Positions 1 through 7,922 are shown, counted from the stretch's first letter. The stretch is 11,061 nucleotides of DNA from Pseudomonadota bacterium (GCA_023430705.1 JAEYZJ010000240.1:1-11061), one strand, 5' to 3'. Made by a program: numbers and translations. Notes: generated from the letters alone by a model not told the origin.

Positions 1-1061
1 GCGCGGCGCACGGACCGCACGCGGTACCGCACGAGAATGTCGCTCGCGAGCAGCAGGAACAGCATCATCGCCTGAAAGATGCCGACGGCCGCGAACGGCA
101 GCTGGATGGTGATCTGCGCCATCTCGCCACCAACGAAGGTGATGGCGACAAGGAGGCCCGCAAGCACCGCTCCGAAGGGATGCAGCCGGCCGAGGAAAGC
201 GACGATGATTGCCGTGAACCCATAGCTCGCAGGAAACTGCAGGATCAGCCGGCCTACGGGCCCCATAGCCTCGAGCACCCCTGCGAATCCGGCGAGGCCG
301 CCCGAAATCAGCATGACCAGCCACACCGTGCGGTCTGCCGAGAAACCGCCATAGCGGGCCGCCTGCGGCGCGGCGCCGACCACGCGGACCTGGAAGCCGA
401 AAACGAAGCGCGAGAACACGAGCCACACCACCAGCGCGACGAGCACCGCCAGCAGCGCGTTCAGCTGAACGATGGTGCCAGGAATGATGTAGGGGAGCGA
501 CTGGTCGGCGCTGAACATCACCGTCTGTGGCTGCCCCATCGAGGTCGGGCTCTTGTACGGTCCGGCCAGCAGGTAGTTCAGCAGGTAGACCGACGCATAG
601 GTCAGCATCAGGGAGGTGAGGATCTCGTTGACCCGGAACTGGACCTTCAGCAGAGCAGGAACCGCGGCATAGGCGGCACCGCCGGCGGCGCCAGCCAGCA
701 TCATGAGCGGCATGATCCACCAGCCGGTCATGTCGTTGGTGAGGATGCCGACACCGGTCCCGGCGATCGCGCCGACGATGTACTGCCCCTCGGCCCCGAT
801 GTTCCACACGTTGGCGCGATAGGCGATGGACAGCCCGACCGCGATGATGATCAGCGGCGCGGCCTTCACCGCGAGATCCTGCCACTTGTAGGAATTGAGC
901 AAAGGCGCGAGGAAGATCTCCCGCACGGCACCGACGCCATCATATCCGAGCAGCGTGAAGATGAGCCCCCCGGCCACCATGGTCAGGAGCACGGCACCGA
1001 TCGGCGTCACCACCTGCAGGAGCTTGCTGGGCTCCTGCCGTTTCTCGAGCCTAAGCTGCAT
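1..1061 (-). CDS. ABC transporter permease, purine nucleoside/BMP-type importer (3' end cut by window edge)
   Basis: This is an inner-membrane permease of the branched-chain/ribose-type permease superfamily (BPD_transp_2), the subgroup that pairs with BMP-family lipoproteins and includes the YufP/NupP nucleoside permeases. 353 codons are visible and stay open to the left edge. Family members are about 350-365 residues, so only a few codons are probably missing. The protein is strongly hydrophobic, with around ten predicted membrane segments. It carries the family's VWNIGAEGQ motif after the second or third helix and a VNEILTSLMLTY segment, which resembles the NEVISTIMLNY stretch of nucleoside permeases. 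The ATG at 1061 is preceded by GAGGGG with 7 nt spacing and overlaps the ATPase stop by 11 nt (ATGCAGCTTAG), so translation is probably coupled. Position behind xdhC suggests import of a purine base, nucleoside or urate. The exact substrate is inferred, not seen. Confidence 0.9.
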   Translation of the reverse strand, partial: MQLRLEKRQEPSKLLQVVTPIGAVLLTMVAGGLIFTLLGYDGVGAVREIFLAPLLNSYKWQDLAVKAAPLIIIAVGLSIAYRANVWNIGAEGQYIVGAIAGTGVGILTNDMTGWWIMPLMMLAGAAGGAAYAAVPALLKVQFRVNEILTSLMLTYASVYLLNYLLAGPYKSPTSMGQPQTVMFSADQSLPYIIPGTIVQLNALLAVLVALVVWLVFSRFVFGFQVRVVGAAPQAARYGGFSADRTVWLVMLISGGLAGFAGVLEAMGPVGRLILQFPASYGFTAIIVAFLGRLHPFGAVLAGLLVAITFVGGEMAQITIQLPFAAVGIFQAMMLFLLLASDILVRYRVRSVRR

Positions 1062-2586
1062 GGACCGCCCCCTCGCCGTGGATGCCGCCCATGAGGAGGC
1101 CGATCTCTTCGATATCGGCGCCCTCGACCTGCATGGGCCTCGAGAGCCGGCCCTCGTTGATGACCGCCAGCGTGTCGCACAGCGACAGGAGTTCATCGAG
1201 GTCCTGGCTGATGACGACGACAGCCGAGCCCCCCACTGCAAGGTCGACGATGGCCTGGTGGATGGCCGCCGCCGCACCGGCATCGACTCCCCAGGTCGGC
1301 TGGCTCACGACCAGCACACCGGGCTTTTGCAGGATTTCGCGGCCCATGATGAACTTCTGAAGGTTGCCGCCAGACAGCGATCCGGCCGTCGACCCCGGCC
1401 CCTGGGCCTTGACCGCAAAAGCGGCAATGACCTCGCCCGCGTACGTCCGCGCCATCGACGACCTGATCATCCCGGCCGAGACCATGCCCAGCCGGTCGCG
1501 AGCAGTGAGGATGGCATTGTCCGAGAGCGTGAACTCGGGCACCGCCGCATGCCCGTTCCGCTCCTCGGGGACACTGGCCAGTCCCCTGAGGCGCCGCTGC
1601 CGCGCCGGAAGTGACCCGACGGGCGCTCCATCGATGGTGATTGCTTCGCGGTCGCCCGAAATTTCCTCACCCGAGAGGGCAAGAAGGAGGGCATTCTGAC
1701 CGTTGCCGGCGACCCCGGCGATGCCGAAGATTTCGCCGCCGCGCACGGCGAAGCTCACCTCGCGCAGCGGAGTGCCGAACGGCCCCGCGGCGGGCAGCGA
1801 CAGCCGGCTGACCACCAGCCGCTCCGCGCCCATGCTCCGCCCTGTCGGCTTCTTCACGTCTCTCAGGCCAGCGCCGATCATCTTCTCCGCCATCGAGCGC
1901 GAGGTCTCTGCCTTCGGGTCGCAGGTCGAGACCACCTTGCCGCCCCGCAGGATCGTGGCGGTGTCGCAGAGCGCCTTGATCTCGTGCAGCTTGTGCGAAA
2001 TGTAGAGGATCGAGCAGCCCTCGCCCGCGAGCTTGCGCAGCACGACGAACAACTGCTCCACCTCCTGCGGCGTCAGGACCGAAGTGGGCTCGTCCATGAT
2101 CAGCAGGGCAGGATCGAGCAGCAGGGCGCGCACGATCTCGATACGCTGGCGCTCGCCCACCGACAGCGTCGACACGGTGCGGTGCGGGTCAAGATGGAGC
2201 CCGTACTGGTCCATCACCTGCCGGATGCGTGCTTCGAGTTCGCGGGGCGGAATCTTGCCATCCATGCCGAGCGCGATGTTCTCGAGCACGGTGAGTGCCT
2301 CGAACAGCGAAAAGTGCTGGAACACCATGCCGATACCGAGCTTTCGGGCGGCCTTGGGGTTGTGCACCACCACCGGCTGCCCGTTCCACCGGATCTCTCC
2401 GGCATCGGGCTGCATGATCCCGTAGATCATCTTGACCAGGGTTGACTTGCCTGCGCCGTTCTCGCCCAGCAGGGCATGAATCTCGCCCGGCAGAACGGCG
2501 AACCCGACGTTGTCATTGGCAAGAACACCCGGGAAGCGCTTCGTGATGCCAGCGAGGGCAAGGCGCGGGGCAAGGCTAGTGTCCAA
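1051..2586 (-). CDS. ABC transporter ATP-binding protein, two-domain, purine/nucleoside importer class
   Basis: This 511-residue tandem ATPase energises the permease encoded next to it. Domain 1 is intact: Walker A GENGAGKST (residues 41-49), Q-loop Q90, signature LSVGE (141-145), Walker B LLIMDEP (161-167) and H-loop H198. Domain 2 is degenerate: its Walker A is GVAGNGQNA (291-299) without lysine, its signature LSGGN (404-408) is kept, its Walker B reads VLVVSQP (424-430) with Gln for the catalytic Glu, and Gln461 replaces the H-loop His. Such asymmetry is usual in YufO/NupA-like ATPases, which are about 510 residues. The reading frame stays open upstream to 2832, but that part overlaps xdhC and shows no family similarity. 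I place the start at TTG 2586: GGGAG lies 6 nt upstream, the length then fits the family, and the start overlaps the xdhC stop by 11 nt. TTG 2589 is the alternative, and no ATG is available before Walker A. Confidence 0.9.
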   Translation of the reverse strand: MDTSLAPRLALAGITKRFPGVLANDNVGFAVLPGEIHALLGENGAGKSTLVKMIYGIMQPDAGEIRWNGQPVVVHNPKAARKLGIGMVFQHFSLFEALTVLENIALGMDGKIPPRELEARIRQVMDQYGLHLDPHRTVSTLSVGERQRIEIVRALLLDPALLIMDEPTSVLTPQEVEQLFVVLRKLAGEGCSILYISHKLHEIKALCDTATILRGGKVVSTCDPKAETSRSMAEKMIGAGLRDVKKPTGRSMGAERLVVSRLSLPAAGPFGTPLREVSFAVRGGEIFGIAGVAGNGQNALLLALSGEEISGDREAITIDGAPVGSLPARQRRLRGLASVPEERNGHAAVPEFTLSDNAILTARDRLGMVSAGMIRSSMARTYAGEVIAAFAVKAQGPGSTAGSLSGGNLQKFIMGREILQKPGVLVVSQPTWGVDAGAAAAIHQAIVDLAVGGSAVVVISQDLDELLSLCDTLAVINEGRLSRPMQVEGADIEEIGLLMGGIHGEGAVHAA

Positions 2587-3448
2587 CAACGGCTCCCGAC
2601 TGCGTCGCGACCGGCCGTGCGACAGATGCTTCCCGACCGTTAGTGTGAACCAATATCTCAGCCGCAGCCAGCGCGGCGATGACCTCGGGCCGCTTGTCCC
2701 CAAGCCCTTCGGCGAATACCCAGCCGCCGATGGGCAGCACCAGATGCTCGAGCCGGTCGGCCGGATACCCTGCCTCGAGGTACCAGCTACGGAAGCGGGC
2801 CCGCTTCGTCCGCGACCCGACCATGCCGACATAGGGGGCGTCGCCCCGCTGCAGGGCTTCCGCCCCGATCAGGAAGTCCAGTGCGTGGTCATGCGTCAGG
2901 ATCACGTAGGCGCTGCCCGGCGGCGCCGCGCGCACCAGGGACTCAGGCATGGCCGCTGCGTGCGGTTCGACGTTCTCGGGGAGGCCGACAAGTTCGTCCG
3001 GCCGGGTATCCACGACATGCACGTGCAGCGGCAGCGGCGACAAAGCCCGGGCCAGCGCGTGCCCGACATGCCCGGCGCCGAAAAGGAACACGTGCGGCAG
3101 AGCCGCATCCTCTCGCGCCAGCCGTTCGGAAAGCGTCGCCACCAGTTCCGGCGCCGCCCGCCGCAGCGTCACATCCACCCTGCCCCCGCAGCACTGCCCG
3201 ATTTCGGGGCCGAGCGGGATATCGAGGTGATCGTGATGCTGGCCATTCCGCAGCACCTGCCGTGCCCGGTCGATCACCATGTACTCGAGCGCGCCACCGC
3301 CGATGGTTCCGGCGGTCCTGTCTGCCGAAATCAGCATGAACGCCCCCGCCTCGCGTGGCGAAGACCCGCGTACGGCCGTCAGTTCGGCGATGATCGCGTC
3401 AGGCTGAAGGGAAATGAACCGGGTCAGGTCGGAGATGGAGAGGCTCAT
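2576..3448 (-). CDS. xdhC: xanthine dehydrogenase accessory protein XdhC
   Basis: XdhC is a cytoplasmic chaperone that binds molybdenum cofactor, promotes its sulfuration and delivers it to the XdhB subunit. The 290-residue protein shows the family layout. The N-terminal XdhC/CoxI domain has RGSSPREAGA (27-36), TIGGGALEY (48-56) and the PLGPEIGQCCGGR stretch (78-90), whose paired cysteines C86-C87 are the family's conserved ones. A Rossmann-like domain begins at FLFGAGHVGH (121-130) and carries VGMVGSRTKR (207-216). The C-terminal PIGGWVFAEGLG...RPEVIAALAAAEILV matches the usual XdhC end. ATG 3448 follows a G-rich AGGGAGGGGGG stretch that can act as ribosome binding site but is also the edge of an intergenic palindrome. 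The gene lies 124 nt after xdhB and overlaps the ABC ATPase by 11 nt. Its placement directly behind xdhAB is the usual one in proteobacteria. Confidence 0.95.
   Translation of the reverse strand: MSLSISDLTRFISLQPDAIIAELTAVRGSSPREAGAFMLISADRTAGTIGGGALEYMVIDRARQVLRNGQHHDHLDIPLGPEIGQCCGGRVDVTLRRAAPELVATLSERLAREDAALPHVFLFGAGHVGHALARALSPLPLHVHVVDTRPDELVGLPENVEPHAAAMPESLVRAAPPGSAYVILTHDHALDFLIGAEALQRGDAPYVGMVGSRTKRARFRSWYLEAGYPADRLEHLVLPIGGWVFAEGLGDKRPEVIAALAAAEILVHTNGREASVARPVATQSGAVVGH
2593..2597 (-). promoter_or_regulatory. ribosome binding site deciding the TTG start of the ABC ATPase
   Basis: GGGAG on the minus strand lies inside the last codons of xdhC. It sits 6 nt before TTG 2586 and only 3 nt before TTG 2589, which favours the downstream TTG as the start. 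Confidence 0.5.
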
Positions 3449-3572
3449 CGTGTGGCGCCCCCCTCCCTACCCCTGCCGGTCGGTGATTGGGGAATGACTG
3501 CGCTGCAGACTCGATGCGGCACCTCCCCCGTGACGGGGGAGGCTCGGAGGGGGTGCGAGGTGAGCACCCGGC
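3449..3572. repeat. GC-rich palindromic intergenic element between xdhB and xdhC
   Basis: The 124 nt gap is built like a mosaic palindrome. Its outer ends are inverted copies of a CGC(A/C)CCCCCTCC motif (near 3456-3467 and 3547-3558). Inside lies a perfect stem, CCTCCCCCG (3522-3530) / CGGGGGAGG (3534-3542), with loop TGA. It resembles the short GC-rich palindromes scattered between genes in Hyphomicrobiales genomes (RIME-like elements). Family assignment is inference. A second related element lies at 5920-5954. It has no T-rich tail, so an intrinsic terminator is unlikely. An effect on mRNA stability between xdhB and xdhC is possible. Confidence 0.65.
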
Positions 3573-3576
3573 TCAC
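3560..3576. repeat. short hairpin over the xdhB stop codon
   Basis: GTGAGC (3560-3565) and GCTCAC (3571-3576) form a perfect 6 bp stem with a 5 nt loop. On the minus strand the xdhB TGA (3575-3573) lies within the first arm. It directly abuts the larger palindromic element and may be its end. Confidence 0.5.
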
Positions 3577-5900
3577 GCCGCTGCCCCCTTCCGCATCCGC
3601 TCGACCGCCAGCAACACGCGCTCGGGCGTGGCCGGCATGTCCAGCCGGGGCGCGATCCTGTAGTCGGCCACCGAAGCCACCGCCATCGACAGCGCCTCGA
3701 CCACGGAGTAGCCGAGGACCAGGGGTGGCTCGCCAACGGCCTTGGAACGCCCGATCGCCGGCTCCTTGTTGACGCTCCACTCGGCCAGCCGCACGTTGAA
3801 GAGGCGCGGTACGTCGGAGGCGACGGGGATCTTGTAGGTAGAGGGCGCGTGGGTTCGCAATTGCCCCTTCTGGTCCCACCAGAGCTCTTCCGTCGTCAGC
3901 CAGCCCATCCCCTGGATGAAACCGCCTTCCACCTGGCCGATGTCGATCGCCGGATTGAGCGAACGGCCGACGTCTTCGAGCACGTCGACGCGATCGACCT
4001 GATACTCGCCCGTCAGCGTGTCGATCGTCACTTCCGACGCGGCAGCGCCATAGGCGAAATAGTAGAACGGATGTCCGCGGCCGGTGGCGCGATCCCAGTG
4101 GATCTTCGGCGTCTTGTAGAAGCCGGCGGCGCTGAGTTGCACCCGGTTCATCCAGCACGAGGTCGCGAGTTCGTCGAAGGGCACGAACTGCTGTCCCGCG
4201 CGAATGCCGCCGAACTCCCACTGCACCTCCCGGGGTTCGACCTCGTAGATGAACGCAGCATGTGCCGCCATGCGGGCCTTGATCTGGTTGGCGGCATCGA
4301 GGGCCGCCATCCCGTTGAGGTCCGTACCCGAAGAGGCGGCGGTCGCCGAGGTGTTGGGTACCTTGCTGGTGTTGCTCGCCGTGATCTGCACGCGCTCCAC
4401 CGGCACCCCGAAGGCGTCGGCGACGACCTGCATCACCTTGATATGCAGCCCCTGCCCCATCTCGGTCCCGCCATGGCTGAGATGAATCGAGCCGTCGCGG
4501 TAGACATGCACAAGGGCGCCGGCCTGGTTGTGCCAGGTCGCGGTGAACGAGATGCCGAATTTTACGGGCACCATCGCAATGCCCTTCTTCAGCACCCTGC
4601 TGGAGCGGTTGAACGCAAGGATGGCCTGCCGCCGCGCCTGGTAGTCCGAACTCTGTTCCAGATCCTCGATCACGCGATGGATGACATTGTCCTCCACCAC
4701 CTGGTGGTAGGGCGTGATGTTGTTGCTGTCGGTGCCGTAGAAGTTCGCCTTGCGGATCTCGAGCGGGTCCTTGCCCAGGGCGTAGGCGATATCCTCGATC
4801 CAGCGTTCGGCGGCGATGATCCCCTGCGGTCCGCCAAAACCGCGGAAAGCAGTGTTCGACACGGTGTTGGTGAAGAGCGGCAGCGAGTTCACGCGGACCG
4901 CCGGATACCAGTAGGCATTGTCGCTGTGAAACAGCGCGCGGTCGGTCACGGGACCGGAGAGGTCGGCCGAGTAGCCCGAGCGGGCCGCATAGGTTGCCGT
5001 CACGGCCTGGATCTTGCCGTCGTCGTTGTAGCCCACGTCATAGTCGACCACGAAATCGTGGCGCTTCCCGGTGATCTGGAAATCATCGTCGCGGTCGGGC
5101 CGGATCTTGACGGCGTGGTTGAACTTTTTGGCCGCAAGCGCTGCAACCACAGCGAAAAGATTGCCCTGTGTTTCCTTTCCGCCGAACCCCCCGCCCATGC
5201 GGCGCATGTTGACCGTCACCGCCGCGTGCGGGATGCCGAGGACCTGCGCCACCATCACCTGGATTTCGGTCGGGTGCTGGGTCGAGGCATGAATGGTGAC
5301 TTCGTCGTCCTCGCCGGGCACCGCCAGCGCCGCCTGGCTCTCAAGGTAGAAGTGCTCCTGCCCGCCGATGCGGACCCGCCCCTTCACCCGGCGCTGCGAC
5401 GCCGCGAGCCCGGCATCGGCATCGCCGCGCTCGAGCTTCAGCGGTTCGGTCACTACCTTGCCGCCCGCCGCCAACGCCGCATCGACATCGGTAATGTGCG
5501 GCAGGTCGCGATACTCGATCCGCGCCAGCTTGGCCGCCCTGCGCGCCGCTTCGCGAGTGGTGCCGATGACAGCGAACAGCGGCTGCCCCCAGGTGACGAC
5601 GCGGGTCGTCGCGAATACCGGCTCGTCGTGCTTGTGCACCGAGCTGATGTCGTTCTCCGCCGGCACATCCTCGGCCGTCAGCACGCCGACCACTCCCGGC
5701 GCGCTGCACACGGCATCGAGGTTCATCGACGCGATGTCGGCGTGTGCCTTTGTCGAAAGGCCGAGATAGGCGTGGAGAGTGCCCTCAGGCTCGACGAGAT
5801 CGTCGATGTAGTCGGCCCGACCGGCGACCTGCTTGATGGCGGAGTCGTGCGGGACGGAAACGTGAAGCGGCGAAGCGGTGATGGGAGACTGCTTGTTCAT
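3573..5900 (-). CDS. xdhB: xanthine dehydrogenase, molybdopterin-binding large subunit
   Basis: This catalytic subunit hydroxylates hypoxanthine and xanthine to urate and passes electrons to the FeS/FAD subunit XdhA in a cytoplasmic (AB)2 enzyme. At 775 residues it matches bacterial XdhB. Motifs in order are GGQEHFYLES (179-188), GGGFGGKETQ (236-245), AFRGFGGPQG (351-360), MGQGLHIKVMQVVADAFG (481-498) and AVGEPPLVLG (721-730). Aligning by spacing to the bovine enzyme, E243 equals Glu802, R321 (in DRALFH) equals Arg880, F355 equals Phe914, and E724 equals the catalytic base Glu1261. The Glu802/Arg880 pair marks purine oxidation and separates XDH from aldehyde oxidase. ATG 5900 has GGAG 6 nt upstream. 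The gene is separated from xdhA by 73 nt and from xdhC by 124 nt, and both gaps hold palindromic elements, unlike the overlapping genes elsewhere in the operon. Assignment is firm. Confidence 0.97.
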   Translation of the reverse strand: MNKQSPITASPLHVSVPHDSAIKQVAGRADYIDDLVEPEGTLHAYLGLSTKAHADIASMNLDAVCSAPGVVGVLTAEDVPAENDISSVHKHDEPVFATTRVVTWGQPLFAVIGTTREAARRAAKLARIEYRDLPHITDVDAALAAGGKVVTEPLKLERGDADAGLAASQRRVKGRVRIGGQEHFYLESQAALAVPGEDDEVTIHASTQHPTEIQVMVAQVLGIPHAAVTVNMRRMGGGFGGKETQGNLFAVVAALAAKKFNHAVKIRPDRDDDFQITGKRHDFVVDYDVGYNDDGKIQAVTATYAARSGYSADLSGPVTDRALFHSDNAYWYPAVRVNSLPLFTNTVSNTAFRGFGGPQGIIAAERWIEDIAYALGKDPLEIRKANFYGTDSNNITPYHQVVEDNVIHRVIEDLEQSSDYQARRQAILAFNRSSRVLKKGIAMVPVKFGISFTATWHNQAGALVHVYRDGSIHLSHGGTEMGQGLHIKVMQVVADAFGVPVERVQITASNTSKVPNTSATAASSGTDLNGMAALDAANQIKARMAAHAAFIYEVEPREVQWEFGGIRAGQQFVPFDELATSCWMNRVQLSAAGFYKTPKIHWDRATGRGHPFYYFAYGAAASEVTIDTLTGEYQVDRVDVLEDVGRSLNPAIDIGQVEGGFIQGMGWLTTEELWWDQKGQLRTHAPSTYKIPVASDVPRLFNVRLAEWSVNKEPAIGRSKAVGEPPLVLGYSVVEALSMAVASVADYRIAPRLDMPATPERVLLAVERMRKGAAA

Positions 5901-5973
5901 GGCAGGCTCCGGTGCCTGGGCACCCCCCTCCGGGCCTCCCCCACAAGGGGGTGCAACGCGCGGTAACCGGCCA
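5901..5973. repeat. second GC-rich palindromic element, between xdhA and xdhB
   Basis: The 73 nt gap contains GCACCCCC (5920-5927), which can pair with GGGGGTGC (5947-5954), enclosing CTCCGGGCCTCCCCCACAA. A competing inner stem is CCCCC (5938-5942) / GGGGG (5947-5951) with loop ACAA. The CACCCCC-CTCC-GGGCCTCCCCC series is shared with the element after xdhB, in the same relation to transcription, so both probably belong to one repeat family. Confidence 0.6.
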
Positions 5974-7437
5974 TCACGCCACCTCCCTCGTGAGCCGCTC
6001 GGCCTCGCCCGACGTTTCGAGGAAGAACCGCCGAAGCAGGTTCTGCGCCGCCAGCAGGCGGTATTCGGCAGATGCGCGCATGTCGGTCAGCGGCTGGTAG
6101 TCCTCGGCATAGGCAGGGAGCGCTGCCTCGACGGTTGCCATCGTCCAGTCTTTGCCGACCAGCGCGGCCTCCACGGCCTTCGCACGCTTGGGGGTCGCGG
6201 CCATGCCTCCATAGGCAATGATGGCGTCAGCAACGCGGCCGTCCTCGACGCTCACGCGGAAGGCCCCGCAGACCGACGAGATGTCCTCATCCTTGCGCTT
6301 GGAGATCTTGTAGGCGGCAAACTGCTCGCCGGGAGGCAGCGCAGGAACGACGACGCTCTCGACGAACTCACCCGGTTCGCGGTCCTGCTTGCCGTAGGCA
6401 ATGAAGAAGTCCTCGAGCTTGACCGTGCGGCGCCTGTCCCCCTTGCGCAGGACGATGGCGGCCCCGAGTGCGATCAGCGGCGGCGGCGTGTCGCCGATCG
6501 GCGAGCCATTGGCGATATTTGCCCCGATGGTGCCGGCATTGCGGACCTGCTGCCCCCCGATCCGGCTCCAGAACTCGGCAAGCTGCGGATAGCGTGCCGT
6601 GACCGCGTCCTCAGCCTCGGCATAGGTCACCGCCGCACCGATCCGCAGGGCGCCGTCGACTTCGGCTATGCCGTGCAGGTCTGGTACATCCCCGATGCAG
6701 ATCACCGGCCCGATGTCGCGCATGAACTTAGTGACCCAGAGGCCGACATCGGTTGCGCCAGCTACGAGCGTAGCCGTCGGGTTGGCCGCATACACTTCGG
6801 CGAGATCGTCAGCCGAGGCCGGCACGATGATCCTGTCGTTGCCGGCACCCAGCTCGACCCGCCGGCCATCCTGGAGTGCCTCGAGCCGCGACTTGATCGA
6901 CTGTCGCTCGGCCACGAGAGGATCGTCCACCACCTTGCCGTAGGCGGAAATGGACTGACCGGCCCTGACGATCGGCGAATAGCCCGTGCAGCGGCAGAGG
7001 TTGCCCTGCAGCGCCACCTCGATGTCTTTCACCGAGGGGTCGGGGTTCTCCATCCACATGCCATAGAGCGACATGACGATGCCGGGCGTGCAGAAGCCGC
7101 ACTGGCTGCCGTGATGATCGACCATCGCCCGCTGCACGGCGTGCAACGGCCCGTTGGCCGCGCTGAGATGCTCGACCGTGACGACATGGGTGCCGTCAAG
7201 GCTGCCCACGAAGGTGATGCACCCGTTGATCGCCTCGTACTTCAACTCACCGCCGCGCAGTCGACCCACCAGCACGCTACAGGCGCCACAGTCGCCTTCG
7301 GCACAGCCTTCCTTGGAGCCGGTCATGCGCCGATCGAGCCGAAGGAAGTCGAGCAGGGTGCGCGTAGCCGAGACTTCGTTCAGCACGACGTCCCGGTCAT
7401 TCAGAATGAAGCGCAACTGGCTCCGGATATCGGTCAT
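5974..7437 (-). CDS. xdhA: xanthine dehydrogenase small subunit ([2Fe-2S] and FAD)
   Basis: XdhA takes electrons from the molybdenum site of XdhB through two [2Fe-2S] clusters to FAD and then NAD+. The 487-residue protein has the full domain order. The plant-ferredoxin-type cluster uses C45, C50, C53 and C73 (GCAEGDCGAC motif). The helical second-cluster domain uses C113, C116, C148 and C150 (QCGFC and LCRC). The FAD domain of the CO-dehydrogenase flavoprotein type has LVAGATDVGLW (224-234) and VRNAGTIGANIANGSPIGD (298-316), followed by the C-terminal CODH_FAD_C region. All eight cluster ligands are present. ATG 7437 overlaps the uraH stop by one base (TGATG), with GGGGA 5 nt upstream, so the two are likely translationally coupled. 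The gene ends 73 nt before xdhB. I see nothing truncated or odd. Confidence 0.97.
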   Translation of the reverse strand: MTDIRSQLRFILNDRDVVLNEVSATRTLLDFLRLDRRMTGSKEGCAEGDCGACSVLVGRLRGGELKYEAINGCITFVGSLDGTHVVTVEHLSAANGPLHAVQRAMVDHHGSQCGFCTPGIVMSLYGMWMENPDPSVKDIEVALQGNLCRCTGYSPIVRAGQSISAYGKVVDDPLVAERQSIKSRLEALQDGRRVELGAGNDRIIVPASADDLAEVYAANPTATLVAGATDVGLWVTKFMRDIGPVICIGDVPDLHGIAEVDGALRIGAAVTYAEAEDAVTARYPQLAEFWSRIGGQQVRNAGTIGANIANGSPIGDTPPPLIALGAAIVLRKGDRRRTVKLEDFFIAYGKQDREPGEFVESVVVPALPPGEQFAAYKISKRKDEDISSVCGAFRVSVEDGRVADAIIAYGGMAATPKRAKAVEAALVGKDWTMATVEAALPAYAEDYQPLTDMRASAEYRLLAAQNLLRRFFLETSGEAERLTREVA

Positions 7438-7793
7438 CAGCTTCCCCGATAGGTCGAGTACCCGTACGGCGAGACGAGTAGCGGCACGTGGTAGTGCGCC
7501 ATCTCGCTCATGGTGAACCGCACCGGCACCGTGTCGAGGAACCGGGTCTCCAGCTCCACGCCGAGACGCTCGAAATACTGTCCCACATGGAAGACCAGCT
7601 CATAGCTGCCCAGGTGAAAACGGTCGCCTTCAAGCAGTGGCTGGTCGACCCGCCCGTCGGCATTGGTGTGGCCGCTCCATATATGGTGCGTGTGATCGCC
7701 ATGTACCATGAGGAGATCAATGCGCAGGCCGGAGGCCGGTTTGCCGTGTGTGGTGTCGAGTACATGCGTGGTAAGGCGTGCGGGACCCGCCAT
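7437..7793 (-). CDS. uraH: 5-hydroxyisourate hydrolase (transthyretin-like)
   Basis: UraH hydrolyses 5-hydroxyisourate, the labile product of urate oxidation, to OHCU. The product is 118 residues, typical of the cytoplasmic bacterial family, with no signal peptide. It shows the N-terminal signature LTTHVLDT (7-14, catalytic H10), R48 in NADGR, the AHYHVPLLVSPYGYSTYRGS C-terminus with H100/H102, and the terminal YRGS tetrapeptide that separates hydrolases from true transthyretins. ATG 7793 has AGAGGA 7 nt upstream. It is the first gene of the minus-strand operon uraH-xdhA-xdhB-xdhC-ABC transporter and is transcribed divergently from the puuE-uraD fusion, whose UraD domain consumes its product. 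The uricase that would make its substrate is not in the window. Confidence 0.96.
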   Translation of the reverse strand: MAGPARLTTHVLDTTHGKPASGLRIDLLMVHGDHTHHIWSGHTNADGRVDQPLLEGDRFHLGSYELVFHVGQYFERLGVELETRFLDTVPVRFTMSEMAHYHVPLLVSPYGYSTYRGS

Positions 7794-7873
7794 AGTCTAT
7801 TCCTCTTGCCCTGCTCGCGGGCCTGCCAGCACGGCTGCCGCTTGCCGTAAAGGCATTTCGATCTGATTGCCCG

Positions 7874-7902
7874 ACTATTGAGCAATTCCGGGCCGGTTCC
7901 AA
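7874..7902 (-). promoter_or_regulatory. candidate sigma-70 promoter of the uraH-xdh operon
   Basis: On the minus strand TTGGAA (7902-7897) and AATAGT (7879-7874) are separated by 17 nt. Each matches the consensus at four of six positions. The start of transcription would fall near 7866, giving a leader of about 70 nt. A weaker dyad, ATTGC-N11-GCAAT (7866-7886), covers the -10 box and could be a regulator site. Confidence 0.4.
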
Positions 7903-7922
7903 GAGGGCCGAAATGGATTTTT

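Noticed and set aside
180..1094. Plus-strand open frames opposite the permease
   Set aside because: Low-complexity Arg/His/Asp-rich translation. The minus-strand frame encodes an evident membrane permease with family motifs.
2587..2832. N-terminal extension of the ABC ATPase up to an ATG at 2832
   Set aside because: It would overlap xdhC by 257 nt. The added residues are Ser/Arg/Gly-rich with no family match, and starting at TTG 2586 gives the normal length.
3849..5966. Long plus-strand open frame (705 codons) antisense to xdhB
   Set aside because: It is rich in Arg, His and Asp without any recognisable domain. It mirrors the high-GC third-position bias of xdhB, which is a certain gene on the other strand.
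5878..7452. Long plus-strand open frame (524 codons) antisense to xdhA
   Set aside because: Same composition artefact. All family motifs and cluster cysteines lie in the minus-strand xdhA frame.
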